Assembly: GCA_910588145.1 (NCBI GenBank)
Contig: CAJUPO010000005.1
Span: 1 to 64,000 of the forward strand
Origin: an uncultured Oscillospiraceae bacterium
GTDB lineage: Bacteria; Bacillota; Clostridia; Oscillospirales; Ruminococcaceae
DNA: 64,000 bases
Reading direction: 5' to 3'
The number at the start of each line of letters is the position of its first letter. Position 1 is the stretch's first letter. Position numbers and translations under genes: made by a program. Below, piece after piece: positions 16,082 to 24,653 of the stretch. The notes beneath the pieces are model-generated. The model saw only the letters and a program-made list of their open reading frames with translations. It was not told where the DNA came from and did not search any database.

Positions 16082-16738
16082 ATGAAAAAATTAAAAAAAA
16101 TTTTAACCGCTTTAATAACTGCTGCTGTTTCGGCAGTATCATTTTGCAGTATGTTTACAGCAAGTGCGTTAGGAAGTGTTGATGAGGAAACATATCGTAT
16201 TTATGTAGATGTACCGGTAAACTCTGGTATAAGTGAAACTTGTCTGAATCTGCGTTATGATCCAATAATAGCAGATGTCTGCAAATATTATAAAGGCACA
16301 CTTAATAATGAATGTTATGTTAGTGCATTAATTGATAATGAGATAGGTTATTATGGCATAGATGCGTATTATGAGTCAAGCAGTAATCTTACTGCATCAG
16401 GAACGCTTGGGGTAATTACAATGATAGCCCCAAGCAGTATTAATAGTATTTTTGATGTAGTAGATCTTAATATTGAATATATATGTAATACAGCCGGAAC
16501 ATTTTTACCGACAAGCAGATTGAGAATAAACGATGTAATGGTAGGAGATGTAAATCAGGATGGAAAAGTAAATACAGCTGATGCTACACTTCTTAATAAT
16601 TATTTAAATGGTAAAGCTTCTTTAAGCGGAAATGCATTGAGAGCCGCGGATACTAATGCAGATTTTGGAGTGACAAAAGATGATCTCACACATTTAAATG
16701 ATTACTTAAGTGGAAAAGTTAGTTATTTTGATGCATAA
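16082..16738 (+). CDS. Secreted cohesin-like plus dockerin protein
   Basis: The 218-residue precursor has a signal peptide to about residue 29. A strand-rich domain of about 120 residues follows; it begins Y-R-I-Y-V-D-V-P-V-N-S-G and continues L-N-L-R-Y-D-P, a pattern close to cohesin modules. The C-terminal dockerin has the repeats G-D-V-N-Q-D-G-K-V-N and A-D-T-N-A-D-F-G-V-T. Small cohesin-dockerin proteins act as adaptor scaffoldins (ScaC-like) in ruminococci. The cohesin call is by pattern; the domain is a little shorter than usual. AGGAGA precedes ATG 16082. Paralogues are at 16826 and 52777. Confidence 0.75.
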   Translation: MKKLKKILTALITAAVSAVSFCSMFTASALGSVDEETYRIYVDVPVNSGISETCLNLRYDPIIADVCKYYKGTLNNECYVSALIDNEIGYYGIDAYYESSSNLTASGTLGVITMIAPSSINSIFDVVDLNIEYICNTAGTFLPTSRLRINDVMVGDVNQDGKVNTADATLLNNYLNGKASLSGNALRAADTNADFGVTKDDLTHLNDYLSGKVSYFDA

Positions 16739-16825
16739 AAGTATGGTAGTCATAAGCTTGGTTAACAAAGATTGCAGAGTATAATTTTATAATATAATTG
16801 AGTTATTTTTTATGGGAAGGTTTAT

Positions 16826-17473
16826 ATGAAAAGATTAAAAAAGGTTTTAGCAGCTATAACAACTGCTGCTGTTTCGGCAGTATCACTTTGTAGTATGTTT
16901 ACAGCAAGTGCTATCGCAGGAGAGGAGACATTTCGTATTTATGTAGATGTACCAACCAACTCAGGAGTAAGTAATGTTTGCCTTAATTTGCGTTACGATC
17001 CTGATGTAACAGATGTTTGCAGATTTTATAAAGGTATGCTTAATAATTCATGTTCATTAAGTGTAATAATGAATAACGGAATCTATTGCGGTATAGAAGC
17101 GTACTATGAAGCTACCGGCAATCTTAATGTTGCGGGAACACTTGGAGTAATTACAATGATAGCTCCAAGCAGTATTGATAGTATTTTTGATGTAGTAGAT
17201 CTTAATATCGAATATATACGTAATTCAGCCGGAACAAATTTGCCTACAAGCAGAATAAGAATAAATGATGTATTGGTAGGAGATGTAAATCAGGATGGAA
17301 AAGTAAATTCTGCTGATGCTACACTTCTCGATAATTATTTAAATGGTAAAGCTTCCTTAAGCGGAAATGCATTAAGAGCAGCAGATACTAATGCAGATTT
17401 TGGAGTAACCAAAGATGATCTCACACATTTAAATGATTACTTAAGCGGGAAAGTTAGATATTTTGACGCATAA
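16826..17473 (+). CDS. Secreted cohesin-like plus dockerin protein, paralogue
   Basis: The 215-residue precursor has the same layout as the product at 16082: signal peptide, cohesin-like domain (V-D-V-P-T-N-S-G, L-N-L-R-Y-D-P-D) and a C-terminal dockerin nearly identical to its neighbour's. The central domain differs more (C-S-L-S-V-I-M-N-N-G). Divergence limited to the binding domain suggests different partners (inference). A GGGAAGG site lies 7 nt before ATG 16826. Confidence 0.75.
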   Translation: MKRLKKVLAAITTAAVSAVSLCSMFTASAIAGEETFRIYVDVPTNSGVSNVCLNLRYDPDVTDVCRFYKGMLNNSCSLSVIMNNGIYCGIEAYYEATGNLNVAGTLGVITMIAPSSIDSIFDVVDLNIEYIRNSAGTNLPTSRIRINDVLVGDVNQDGKVNSADATLLDNYLNGKASLSGNALRAADTNADFGVTKDDLTHLNDYLSGKVRYFDA

Positions 17474-17511
17474 AGTATAGTAGTTATATACTTGAATATG
17501 GGGTGATTTAT

Positions 17512-18906
17512 ATGAAAAGATTAAGAAAAGCATATCATATTGTATTAGCGGTTTTAATGACTTTTTGTTTAATATCATTTTCGGATAATGCAATACTATC
17601 GGAAATAATTTCTGATACGATTGTTTCTGCGGATGAATATAATAATTTTACTTACTCCGTCAATAACGGAAAGGCTTCAATCAGCAAATATAACGGAACA
17701 GCTGAAAATCTTGTAGTACCTGAAAAAATTAACGGTTATCCTGTTACCAATATTTACGGCGGTGCATTTCAAAGCAATACTTACATAAAAAAGGTTACAA
17801 TTGAAAGTAAGATAACTATATTATACGGAAGAATGTTTGCATTTTGTTCTAATTTAGAAACAGTTATTTTACCGGAAACATTAGTGGAAATAAAAGATGG
17901 GGCATTTAGTTCTAGTGGTATCGGATATATTACAATTCCGTCAAGTGTTACTAAAATCAACAGTCAGGTATTTCAAGGATGTCAAAGATTATCTACTGTA
18001 ACCATTAAGGGAACGACTAATATTAGCGGTGCGGCGTTTTATAATTGTAAAAATCTAATGAATATAGAGTTGCCGTTAACATGCACATTGTCTTATTCTT
18101 CATTTGATGAGTGCCCAAATCTAAATTATATTAATGGCAAACAAGTAACCATTGTCCCGCCTAAAAATTATTATCCTCAATTTGATGGGGAATTACATGA
18201 TTTTGTAACTAATTATTTTTTGCAATCAAATAATGTTGGTTTTATGAATACATATAAAAATGCATATGTTTCTAAAGTAGTTATGAATTGTACAAACAGT
18301 TCAATGAATGATACACAGAAAGCTAAAGCATTGCATGATTGGCTGTGCGATGCGGTTGATTATGATTATGAAACAACATTAGATCGAAAAAATCATATTG
18401 ATTATTCAGCTTTTTTATATAGTACAACGGTATGTGACGGATATGCAAGAGCATATTATATATTAACAAAAGCGGCAGGCATTGAATCATATCTTGTTCA
18501 AAAAGAAGGGGTACATGCATGGAACATAATAAAACTGGGAGATCATTATTTTCATGTTGACGCTACATGGGATGACGGAATAGGTGTAGGGAATCGCAAA
18601 TATGATTATTTCCTTTTAAGTGATTCTGAAATGAAGGCGTTAGGTGGAGCTCACTCGTCCTGGGCTTTATATCGTCCTTCAAATCTATTTACTTACGATG
18701 AAGGTCCGGCTCCTTTATCTAATTATATGTTAGGAGACTTAAATAAAGATGGCATTATTAATGCAACCGATTTAACTCTTCTGCAAAATTATCTATTGGG
18801 TAATGGTTCTATAAGCAAAGGTGATGCTGTTTTAGCTGATTTAAATTTTGATGGAGTTGTAGACAGCTTCGATCTTGTAGTTTTAAGGCAAAAAGCTTCT
18901 AAATAA
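17512..18906 (+). CDS. Secreted LRR-transglutaminase-dockerin protein
   Basis: The 464-residue precursor has a signal peptide to about residue 41. BspA-type leucine-rich repeats follow (residues 60-210, with motifs like L-E-T-V-I-L-P-E-T-L). A transglutaminase-like domain comes next, with the expected triad: Cys308 (T-V-C-D-G-Y-A), His335 (H-A-W-N) and Asp350 (H-V-D-A-T-W-D-D). A C-terminal dockerin (G-D-L-N-K-D-G-I-I-N, A-D-L-N-F-D-G-V-V-D) ends the protein. The enzyme domain could cleave or cross-link protein or peptide. The dockerin would plug it into a cohesin, perhaps of the neighbours (inference). ATG 17512 follows GGGGTGAT; an in-frame GTG at 17503 is less likely. The paralogue is at 53438. 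Confidence 0.85.
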   Translation: MKRLRKAYHIVLAVLMTFCLISFSDNAILSEIISDTIVSADEYNNFTYSVNNGKASISKYNGTAENLVVPEKINGYPVTNIYGGAFQSNTYIKKVTIESKITILYGRMFAFCSNLETVILPETLVEIKDGAFSSSGIGYITIPSSVTKINSQVFQGCQRLSTVTIKGTTNISGAAFYNCKNLMNIELPLTCTLSYSSFDECPNLNYINGKQVTIVPPKNYYPQFDGELHDFVTNYFLQSNNVGFMNTYKNAYVSKVVMNCTNSSMNDTQKAKALHDWLCDAVDYDYETTLDRKNHIDYSAFLYSTTVCDGYARAYYILTKAAGIESYLVQKEGVHAWNIIKLGDHYFHVDATWDDGIGVGNRKYDYFLLSDSEMKALGGAHSSWALYRPSNLFTYDEGPAPLSNYMLGDLNKDGIINATDLTLLQNYLLGNGSISKGDAVLADLNFDGVVDSFDLVVLRQKASK

Positions 18907-18912
18907 TAGTAC

Positions 18913-18943
18913 AAAAGCGGCAGAGGATTACTGCCGCTTTTTT
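18913..18943 (+). terminator. Intrinsic terminator of dockerin cluster 1
   Basis: An 11-bp perfect stem, 18913-18923 with 18931-18941, runs into a T-tract. An identical copy is at 54842. Confidence 0.92.
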
Positions 18944-18980
18944 GTTATCTGAAGATTATAAGGTGTTTAAATTAGGTTAA

Positions 18981-19021
18981 AAGAGTGTTTGAAGAAAATA
19001 TGCCTTCAAACGCTCTTTTTT
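18981..19021. terminator. Second stem-loop with T-run
   Basis: A 14-bp stem with one G-T pair (AAGAGTGTTTGAAG with CTTCAAACGCTCTT) followed by T6. It is copied at 54910 as part of the cluster duplication. Confidence 0.75.
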
Positions 19022-19289
19022 ATATTTTGCTTGTCACTTTTTTGCGTTTTGCGTGTCAGGCAACAAAAGTAAGGAAAAGCAGAGGCACACGCAAATGCCT
19101 CTGTTTTTTATTTTCTAAAAAAACACTGAACATACTGTAAAAAAATTAAGGTATGATTGATATACAAAAATCGATGTGATATACTGAAAACAGGTCATGA
19201 AGTTAATCATGACCTGTAAGGACATCTAACCCCAAAGAGTTTTGCTATTGGCATACTTGCTCTTACTTCTGTTAAATAATTTACCGGAA
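19022..19289. other. Gene-free stretch with two further inverted repeats
   Basis: A third stem-loop, 19080-19087 with 19096-19103 followed by T6, is a likely terminator. A perfect 11-bp inverted repeat lies at 19190-19200 and 19207-19217 with a 6-nt loop. No coding frame is convincing; the DNA looks like intergenic debris between the dockerin cluster and phage remnants. Confidence 0.5.
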
Positions 19290-19511
19290 TTATACGTTTC
19301 CGGCTACACAGTGAGCTAAGATTTTAGGTCATGAAAATCCAGCAAGGGTAGTACCAAGTATTGTAAAAGGGTGACTGAAACGGTCACCCCTACAAATGGA
19401 GGAAATCAGTCTGTTTAATACATATCCGAAGGAGATTTATACCGTCTGATTATCCATTCCAAGCTTCCGAAAGCAGAGAAATTGCAACACTGGGTATTTG
19501 AACGCTTAAAG
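19290..19511 (+). pseudogene. BRO antirepressor fragment
   Basis: Pieces of the same antirepressor type as at 14683 appear in different frames: F-P-A-T-Q, a stop, A-K-I-L-G-H, then L-Y-R-L-I-I-H-S-K-L-P-K-A-E-K near 19438-19480 and W-V-F-E. The middle is replaced by an inverted-repeat segment around 19369-19388. It is clearly dead. The short frame that follows (starting near 19514) overlaps the sigma fragment and is not annotated. Confidence 0.6.
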
Positions 19512-19601
19512 AAATGTCGGAAGCGGAGCGAACTGAAGTAAGCTTGTGGACTGAAATGATCGTTATCGTTAAAGAAAGAAATTCTATCAACAATCTGCTT
19601 T

Positions 19602-20066
19602 CTATGTTTGGTAGATATTCGGGACTAATATTTTTCTTAATACAGCCATATGTTTTACTGCACCATAACTAATCTTAATTTGAACGTAAAACATCGCAGC
19701 ATTTACTCTGTTTGCACAACGGCACTTTCCGTGTCCATATTCGCCGCAGTATTCCTTTAAGAAATCTGCTACCTTGCTGCGTATTCTTGAAAGTCGTTGG
19801 CGGTAGGCTTCGGGTGTAATACCCAAAATATCTCCGGCAATACGGCTGTCCACCTTAAACATCGTACCTAATATAAAGATACATCTGCTTTCAGTGTCAA
19901 GGCATTGGAGCATAACATTTGTACAGGACAGTTTGAGCTCTTCTGCTAAAATAGATTTTTCCACATTCTGCGTCAAATCCGGCACATCGTCAATTTTTCC
20001 GTTTTTAATGTCATCTCCATAAAATTCAAAGCTTAGTGGGAATTTTGCGTTGACAGTAAGGAAGTT
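19602..20066 (-). pseudogene. Truncated sigma-factor-like gene
   Basis: The minus-strand frame encodes I-L-G-T-M-F-K-V-D-S-R-I-A-G-D-I-L-G and then Y-R-Q-R-L-S-R-I-R. This is the region 4 helix-turn-helix pattern of ECF-type sigma factors, followed by a Cys-rich tail (E-Y-C-G, then C-R-C-A-N-R-V). The frame stays open upstream to about 20066 (P-L-S-F-E-F-Y-G-D-D) without a proper start or region 2. It is cut there by the SUKH cassette repeat that begins at 20071. The N-terminal half is therefore missing and the gene is probably inactive. Confidence 0.55.
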
Positions 20067-20070
20067 GCAG

Positions 20071-20154
20071 ATAGGTATATATTGACAAAAAAGTTAATTT
20101 GGCGTATAATTTTAATGGAAAAATAAATTTACTAAATGAAAAGGAGAAATTTTT
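20071..20154 (+). repeat. Immunity-cassette repeat, partial third copy
   Basis: It matches 7431-7514 without gaps (offset 12640), and the match continues into the SUKH gene. The terminator half of the 179-bp unit is absent. The left end falls exactly where the sigma fragment breaks. Confidence 0.8.
20082..20110 (+). promoter_or_regulatory. Consensus promoter of the second SUKH cassette
   Basis: TTGACA at 20082-20087, a 17-bp spacer and TATAAT at 20105-20110, as at 6114 and 7442. Confidence 0.9.
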
Positions 20155-20586
20155 ATGAATGTACCAAAAATTCCAAACAACAGCTTGACTGAGGAGATCA
20201 CAGAGCTTGTAAGTTTATGTGAGAAGCTTGCTCCTGAATTTGGCAGTAAAGCTTCATGGTTTTATCCACCAGAATCAGAAAGTAAAATTTCAGAATGGGA
20301 AAAAGAAAATGGAGTAACTATTCCTCCGTCCTATAAGGAATGGTTAGAATTTTCAAGTGATGCACAAATTTTACATGACACTGCTATTTTTTATGGAGTA
20401 GATATGTTTGGATATAGTAAGCAATATTTGCCGGAAGATTATATTGATATTGGTAAACTTATCGGCGATGGTCAATATCTATGTTTTTCTAAAAGTACAG
20501 GTAAATTAATTTGGTATGATCATGGAAAATCAAGGGAGTTTAAAGACTTTAAGCACGTATTAAACCATATTTTAGACTTAATTTAA
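20155..20586 (+). CDS. SUKH (Smi1/Knr4) family immunity-like protein
   Basis: The 143-residue product is the paralogue of the one at 7515: identical at both ends, with differences gathered in the centre (residues 24-90), the region expected to face a toxin. The SUKH core reads I-P-P-S-Y-K-E-W-L. AAGGAGA lies 8 nt before ATG 20155. A small partner gene follows. No toxin gene lies beside it, so it is an orphan cassette next to the dockerin cluster. Confidence 0.85.
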   Translation: MNVPKIPNNSLTEEITELVSLCEKLAPEFGSKASWFYPPESESKISEWEKENGVTIPPSYKEWLEFSSDAQILHDTAIFYGVDMFGYSKQYLPEDYIDIGKLIGDGQYLCFSKSTGKLIWYDHGKSREFKDFKHVLNHILDLI

Positions 20587-20599
20587 GGAGAAAAATAAA

Positions 20600-20791
20600 A
20601 TGACAAATCAGGAAATTTATGATTATTATAAAAGCATACCAAGAGGAACCAGATATAGAACTATTACGGATCATTATAATAGTATGACAGTAGAAGAAAG
20701 AAAATCTTATGTAAATTATTTAGAGAGTCTTCCAGAAGGAAAGGGAAGCCCAACTTTATTATATAGAATAATTAGTTTATACGTTCTGTAA
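20600..20791 (+). CDS. 63-residue partner of the SUKH gene
   Basis: A near copy of the 55-residue product at 7960: the same first 43 residues apart from two changes, then a different, longer end (P-T-L-L-Y-R-I-I-S-L-Y-V-L). AAGGAG lies 8 nt before ATG 20600. Its repeated presence behind SUKH genes supports a real function, still unknown. Confidence 0.65.
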   Translation: MTNQEIYDYYKSIPRGTRYRTITDHYNSMTVEERKSYVNYLESLPEGKGSPTLLYRIISLYVL

Positions 20792-21011
20792 AAAACAGGG
20801 CGCATTTTTTTACCCAAAAATTATTTATAATGATATGATCCACTAAGTATGCAATTTTAGTAATGAAATGATTTGAGGGATTAACATGAGTCTTTTTTGA
20901 TGTCATTTTAACTTTGTATCAGGCTTTGTTCTAATTCAATGCTTGTTTTCATAGTATATTATAGAAACGGACAAGTGGTTTGGAATTGTAAATGCTTAAC
21001 GGAGGTTTAAA

Positions 21012-21944
21012 ATGATTAGGAAATACAATATAAGGAAGCTTGCGCCTTACTTTTCTGATAAAATAGGCTCTGCGGTCAGCAAGATAACTTCTGCTGACGC
21101 AGAACAAATAAGTGAAATAAGACTTCGTACGGGACGTCCAGTAAGCTTATCAGTTTGCGGTAAGGAGAAATTTCTTACTCAAAGCGGTGGATTAACGGAA
21201 TGTGAAGGTATGGCAGTTACAGCAAATATGAGCGATATAGAAAAAAGCTTTAATGCAGTATGCGATTATTCGGTACATAGTTATGGACGTGAAATATCAG
21301 AGGGATTTATTACAATCGAGGGTGGAAACAGAGTCGGCATATGCGGTACTGCGGTGACTGAAAATAACTGCATTAAAACCCTGAAATATATAAGCGGACT
21401 GAATTTCAGAATTTCAGGACAGGCATTCGGATGTGCTGATGAAATCTGCAAACGATACTTTAATGAAAAACCTTGTTCAATGTTAATAGTAGGACCGCCG
21501 TCAAGCGGCAAGACCACTATATTAAAAGATATATGCCGGAACTTGGGCAGCAGATATAAAATTTCTGTAATTGATGAAAGAGGAGAAATAGGTGCAGTTT
21601 ATCACGGAGTTCCGCAAAACAGTGTCGGACTTATGACTGATGTTTTTGACGGATACCCTAAAGCATTTGGAATAACATCGGCAGTACGTGTTATGTCACC
21701 TCAGATAATCGTATGCGATGAGCTTGGGGGTAATGATGATTGTGAAGCGGTTATAAATTCAGTGAGTACAGGTGTAAAAATCATTGCTTCTATGCATGGA
21801 TTCACTGAGCAGGCTGTTTTAAGCAATAAGGGTATAAGACAGCTTGCGGAATCTGGAATGTTTGAATATGCGGCGGTACTTGAGGGTGATACTGTTCCTG
21901 GAAAAATAAAATATGTTAAAAAGGTTGTTGATGTAATATGCTGA
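21012..21944 (+). CDS. spoIIIAA: Stage III sporulation protein AA
   Basis: A 310-residue ATPase of the secretion type, close to the usual length of about 307. Walker A is GPPSSGKTT at residues 161-169. It powers the SpoIIIA-SpoIIQ channel between mother cell and forespore (family knowledge). CGGAGG lies 8 nt before ATG 21012. Upstream, CATAGTAT at 20950 resembles a sigma-E -10 box, but I see no good -35 element. It is the first gene of the eight-gene operon and overlaps spoIIIAB by 7 bp. Confidence 0.96.
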   Translation: MIRKYNIRKLAPYFSDKIGSAVSKITSADAEQISEIRLRTGRPVSLSVCGKEKFLTQSGGLTECEGMAVTANMSDIEKSFNAVCDYSVHSYGREISEGFITIEGGNRVGICGTAVTENNCIKTLKYISGLNFRISGQAFGCADEICKRYFNEKPCSMLIVGPPSSGKTTILKDICRNLGSRYKISVIDERGEIGAVYHGVPQNSVGLMTDVFDGYPKAFGITSAVRVMSPQIIVCDELGGNDDCEAVINSVSTGVKIIASMHGFTEQAVLSNKGIRQLAESGMFEYAAVLEGDTVPGKIKYVKKVVDVIC

Positions 21945-22438
21945 GGCTGTTAGGGGTTATAATGATATTTTCTGCGTTTTCATGGGCGGGATTTTCATTT
22001 TCGACTTCAATAAGGCGTAAGATAACAAGACTTGAAACCGAAAAAAAACTAACAGAGGATATATCTACGCTAATTAGATACCGTTCACTGACATTAAGGG
22101 AAATAATTTCACAGATAGCAGAATCTCCCGGTTACGCTGAAACCGAATTTATTAAATATGCTTCTTCAGCCGACAGGTATATACCATTTGCTGAATCCTG
22201 GAAAAGTGGTATTGAAAAAGACAGGACATTAAGTAATACGGAAAGGGATATTCTTAAAAAAATGGGATATGAACTGGGTACTACAGATGCGGAAGGTCAA
22301 ATGGCCGTTCTTAATATTTATCGTAACCAGTTTGATGAAATGCTGTCTGCTGAAAAAACAAAGTATGATACTAAGGGAAAAATGTACAGATCATTGGGCG
22401 TGCTTTTCGGAGCAATGGCAGGGATTTTATTTATATAA
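21938..22438 (+). CDS. spoIIIAB: Stage III sporulation protein AB
   Basis: A 166-residue protein with an N-terminal membrane helix, a helical soluble middle and a C-terminal hydrophobic segment (G-A-M-A-G-I-L-F-I), as in the SpoIIIAB family, which resembles type II secretion F proteins. It starts inside spoIIIAA. A 60-bp gap with a small stem separates it from spoIIIAC. Confidence 0.93.
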   Translation: MLRLLGVIMIFSAFSWAGFSFSTSIRRKITRLETEKKLTEDISTLIRYRSLTLREIISQIAESPGYAETEFIKYASSADRYIPFAESWKSGIEKDRTLSNTERDILKKMGYELGTTDAEGQMAVLNIYRNQFDEMLSAEKTKYDTKGKMYRSLGVLFGAMAGILFI

Positions 22439-22498
22439 AGGGGCGGAACATTATAAAAATCATCTCAGCCGCATTTCAGCGGCGGAACGGAGAATAAA

Positions 22499-22696
22499 AT
22501 GGAAGTTGATCTTATTTTCAAGATTGCCGGAATAGGAATAATTGTTGCAGTTTTGAATCTGGTTCTCAAACGTGCTGAAAGAGAAGAACAGGCGATGATG
22601 ACAACGCTGATAGGATTAGTTGTTGTGCTTATGATGGTTATAGACAGCATAGGTAATTTATTCGACAGTGTTAAAACGGTATTCGGATTATGGTAA
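22499..22696 (+). CDS. spoIIIAC: Stage III sporulation protein AC
   Basis: A 65-residue membrane protein with two helices, the normal size for SpoIIIAC (about 68). CGGAG sits just before ATG 22499. It overlaps spoIIIAD by 7 bp. It is an inner part of the mother cell-forespore channel. Confidence 0.93.
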   Translation: MEVDLIFKIAGIGIIVAVLNLVLKRAEREEQAMMTTLIGLVVVLMMVIDSIGNLFDSVKTVFGLW

Positions 22697-23079
22697 ATAT
22701 AGTTTCTGTATGTGTTATCTGCATATGCGCTGCACTTATCTGTAAAATTACTGAAAAGCATTCAAAGGAACAAGCAGTGCTGTTGGTTATTGCGGTCAGT
22801 GCGCTTATCCTGATAAGCGTGATTTCTGAAATTTCTCCTGTAATAGAAAAAATCGATTATCTTGCCGGCGCCTCAGGTCTTGACAGCGCCTATGCAGAAA
22901 CGATATTCAAAGCGCTGGGAATATGTTTTCTTACAAGATTTGCATCAGACATTTGTCATGACTGCAATGAAAATTCTATGGCAACTGCTGCTGAAATTGC
23001 CGGAAAGCTTCAGCTTGTTCTTCTTGCACTGCCTATGTTCGGCGAAATTGCAGATATGACGGCGGTGATGCTGGAATGA
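22690..23079 (+). CDS. spoIIIAD: Stage III sporulation protein AD
   Basis: A 129-residue protein with four hydrophobic segments, related to SpoIIIAC and near the usual 133 residues. It is the fourth gene of the operon and its stop overlaps the spoIIIAE start by 4 bp. Confidence 0.93.
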   Translation: MVNIVSVCVICICAALICKITEKHSKEQAVLLVIAVSALILISVISEISPVIEKIDYLAGASGLDSAYAETIFKALGICFLTRFASDICHDCNENSMATAAEIAGKLQLVLLALPMFGEIADMTAVMLE

Positions 23080-24179
23080 AAAAAATACTTGTAAGCTTAT
23101 TATGCATATTGTGCTTCATTTTTACTCCTTGTTCAGTAAGCGCTGAGGAAACTGCTGACAGGCTGTATGAGGCAAGCGGCGCTGGAAATCTTTCGGCCGG
23201 AGAAATACTGGAGGAAAATGGGATAAGCTTTAGTGATCCTGAGAGCGTACTATCTCTTTCGCCGTCCATGGTTTGGGATATGATATGGGATACCATATCC
23301 GGAAAATTGACGGGTCCGTTAACTCTTTTTGTTACACTTTTTGCCGTAATCGTTCTTGCGGCGGTTTCATTAAGTCTGGGTGACACGATAAAAAAAAGCG
23401 GAACTACCGCAGTCTTTACCATGATATGCACATTGGTTTGTGTAACCATAATATCAGGTACTATAAGTGAAGTGCTGTCAAATGCGGCAAATTCTCTTGC
23501 TGACGGAGCAAGGTTTATGACCGGGTTTGTTCCTGTTTTTGCCGGAGTAGCTGCAGCCGGAGGATACATTACATCGGCAACAGGATACAATGTATTGGTA
23601 CTATCAGCCGCAGATACGGCAATTCAGGCAGCAGACAGAATTTTTATGCCGATGCTTAGTATGTGTATGTGTATTGCCATTGTTGACGCCGTTTGCAATG
23701 CTGTTTCTCTCGACGGATTGTTGAACGGAATAAAAAAGCTTGTTACATGGGGGCTGGGACTTATAATGACTATTTTTACCGGTTTGCTTTCTATTCAAAG
23801 TGTTGTGGGTTCTTCAGCAGATACATTAACGTCAAAAACAGCGAAATATGTTATTTCTAACTGTGTTCCGGTGGTTGGCGGAGCTGTTTCGGACGCATAT
23901 TCAACTGTAAAGGGAAGTCTTTCTCTACTTAAAAACGGTATTGGCGGTGTCGGCATAGCCGCACTTGCTATAATGGTATTGCCGTCTTTAGTATCGCTTA
24001 TCATGTACAAGCTTTCTGTTTCGGCAGTAAGTATTGTTGCCGAAATATTTGGAACGTCCGGTATTTGTAAACTATTTAAAAATATAAACTCTGTACTTTC
24101 TGCGGCTCTTGGTGTTGTTGTTTGCTTTGATCTGATGTTTATAATTTCAACTGCTATGGTAATGGCTGTTTGTTCCTGA
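23076..24179 (+). CDS. spoIIIAE: Stage III sporulation protein AE
   Basis: A 367-residue polytopic membrane protein with a cleavable-looking signal segment (ending P-C-S-V-S-A) and about seven further helices. The family is usually near 400 residues. It is thought to form the membrane part of the channel. It overlaps spoIIIAD. Confidence 0.95.
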   Translation: MKKILVSLLCILCFIFTPCSVSAEETADRLYEASGAGNLSAGEILEENGISFSDPESVLSLSPSMVWDMIWDTISGKLTGPLTLFVTLFAVIVLAAVSLSLGDTIKKSGTTAVFTMICTLVCVTIISGTISEVLSNAANSLADGARFMTGFVPVFAGVAAAGGYITSATGYNVLVLSAADTAIQAADRIFMPMLSMCMCIAIVDAVCNAVSLDGLLNGIKKLVTWGLGLIMTIFTGLLSIQSVVGSSADTLTSKTAKYVISNCVPVVGGAVSDAYSTVKGSLSLLKNGIGGVGIAALAIMVLPSLVSLIMYKLSVSAVSIVAEIFGTSGICKLFKNINSVLSAALGVVVCFDLMFIISTAMVMAVCS

Positions 24180-24203
24180 AAGGAGTGAGTCAAAACGGAA
24201 CTG

Positions 24204-24653
24204 ATGAAAAAAATGATTTTGGCTGCTTGTTTTATAAGCGTTGTAATAACACTTGCTGATTCGGTAAAGCCTGGAGATAAATTCAGCAGTCAGCTTAAAC
24301 TTATTTTTTCTCTTGTTTTTATTTGCGGTATTCTTACAGCTGCTCTTAACGGACAATATGAATCAGGCTTTGATTTATCTTTTGATACGGATAACATAGA
24401 AACTTATGACAGTATAAGCGGCGCTGCTGAAAGTTCGGTTATCAGTTCAGCAGAATCGTCAATAGCCGACACAGTCCGTAATGTTTTAGATGAAAATGGA
24501 GTAAGCTATGAAAAAATAACGGCAAGTATTAATATAGAAGAGGACAGCCGCATAAATATTAATGAGATAGGTTATAAAGGGGATGAACCGGAACGTGCCG
24601 CAGAGGTTATCCGGGAAAATATAGGAGATACAGAGGTGAGGAATATTGAGTAA
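24204..24653 (+). CDS. spoIIIAF: Stage III sporulation protein AF
   Basis: A 149-residue protein with two N-terminal membrane helices and a soluble ring-building-motif-like domain. It is shorter than the B. subtilis protein (about 206), mainly in the acidic middle. AGGAGTGAG at 24181 is rather far from ATG 24204, so translation may be weak. The end overlaps spoIIIAG by 8 bp. Confidence 0.9.
   Translation: MKKMILAACFISVVITLADSVKPGDKFSSQLKLIFSLVFICGILTAALNGQYESGFDLSFDTDNIETYDSISGAAESSVISSAESSIADTVRNVLDENGVSYEKITASINIEEDSRININEIGYKGDEPERAAEVIRENIGDTEVRNIE

Noticed and set aside
14035..20800. Insertion sequence or transposase gene
   Set aside because: Despite many breakpoints I see no transposase, integrase or recombinase frame and no clear terminal inverted repeats with target duplications.
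20950..20957. Sigma-E promoter for the spoIIIA operon
   Set aside because: CATAGTAT fits a -10 box, but I see no acceptable -35 element at the right distance, so it is not listed as a feature.
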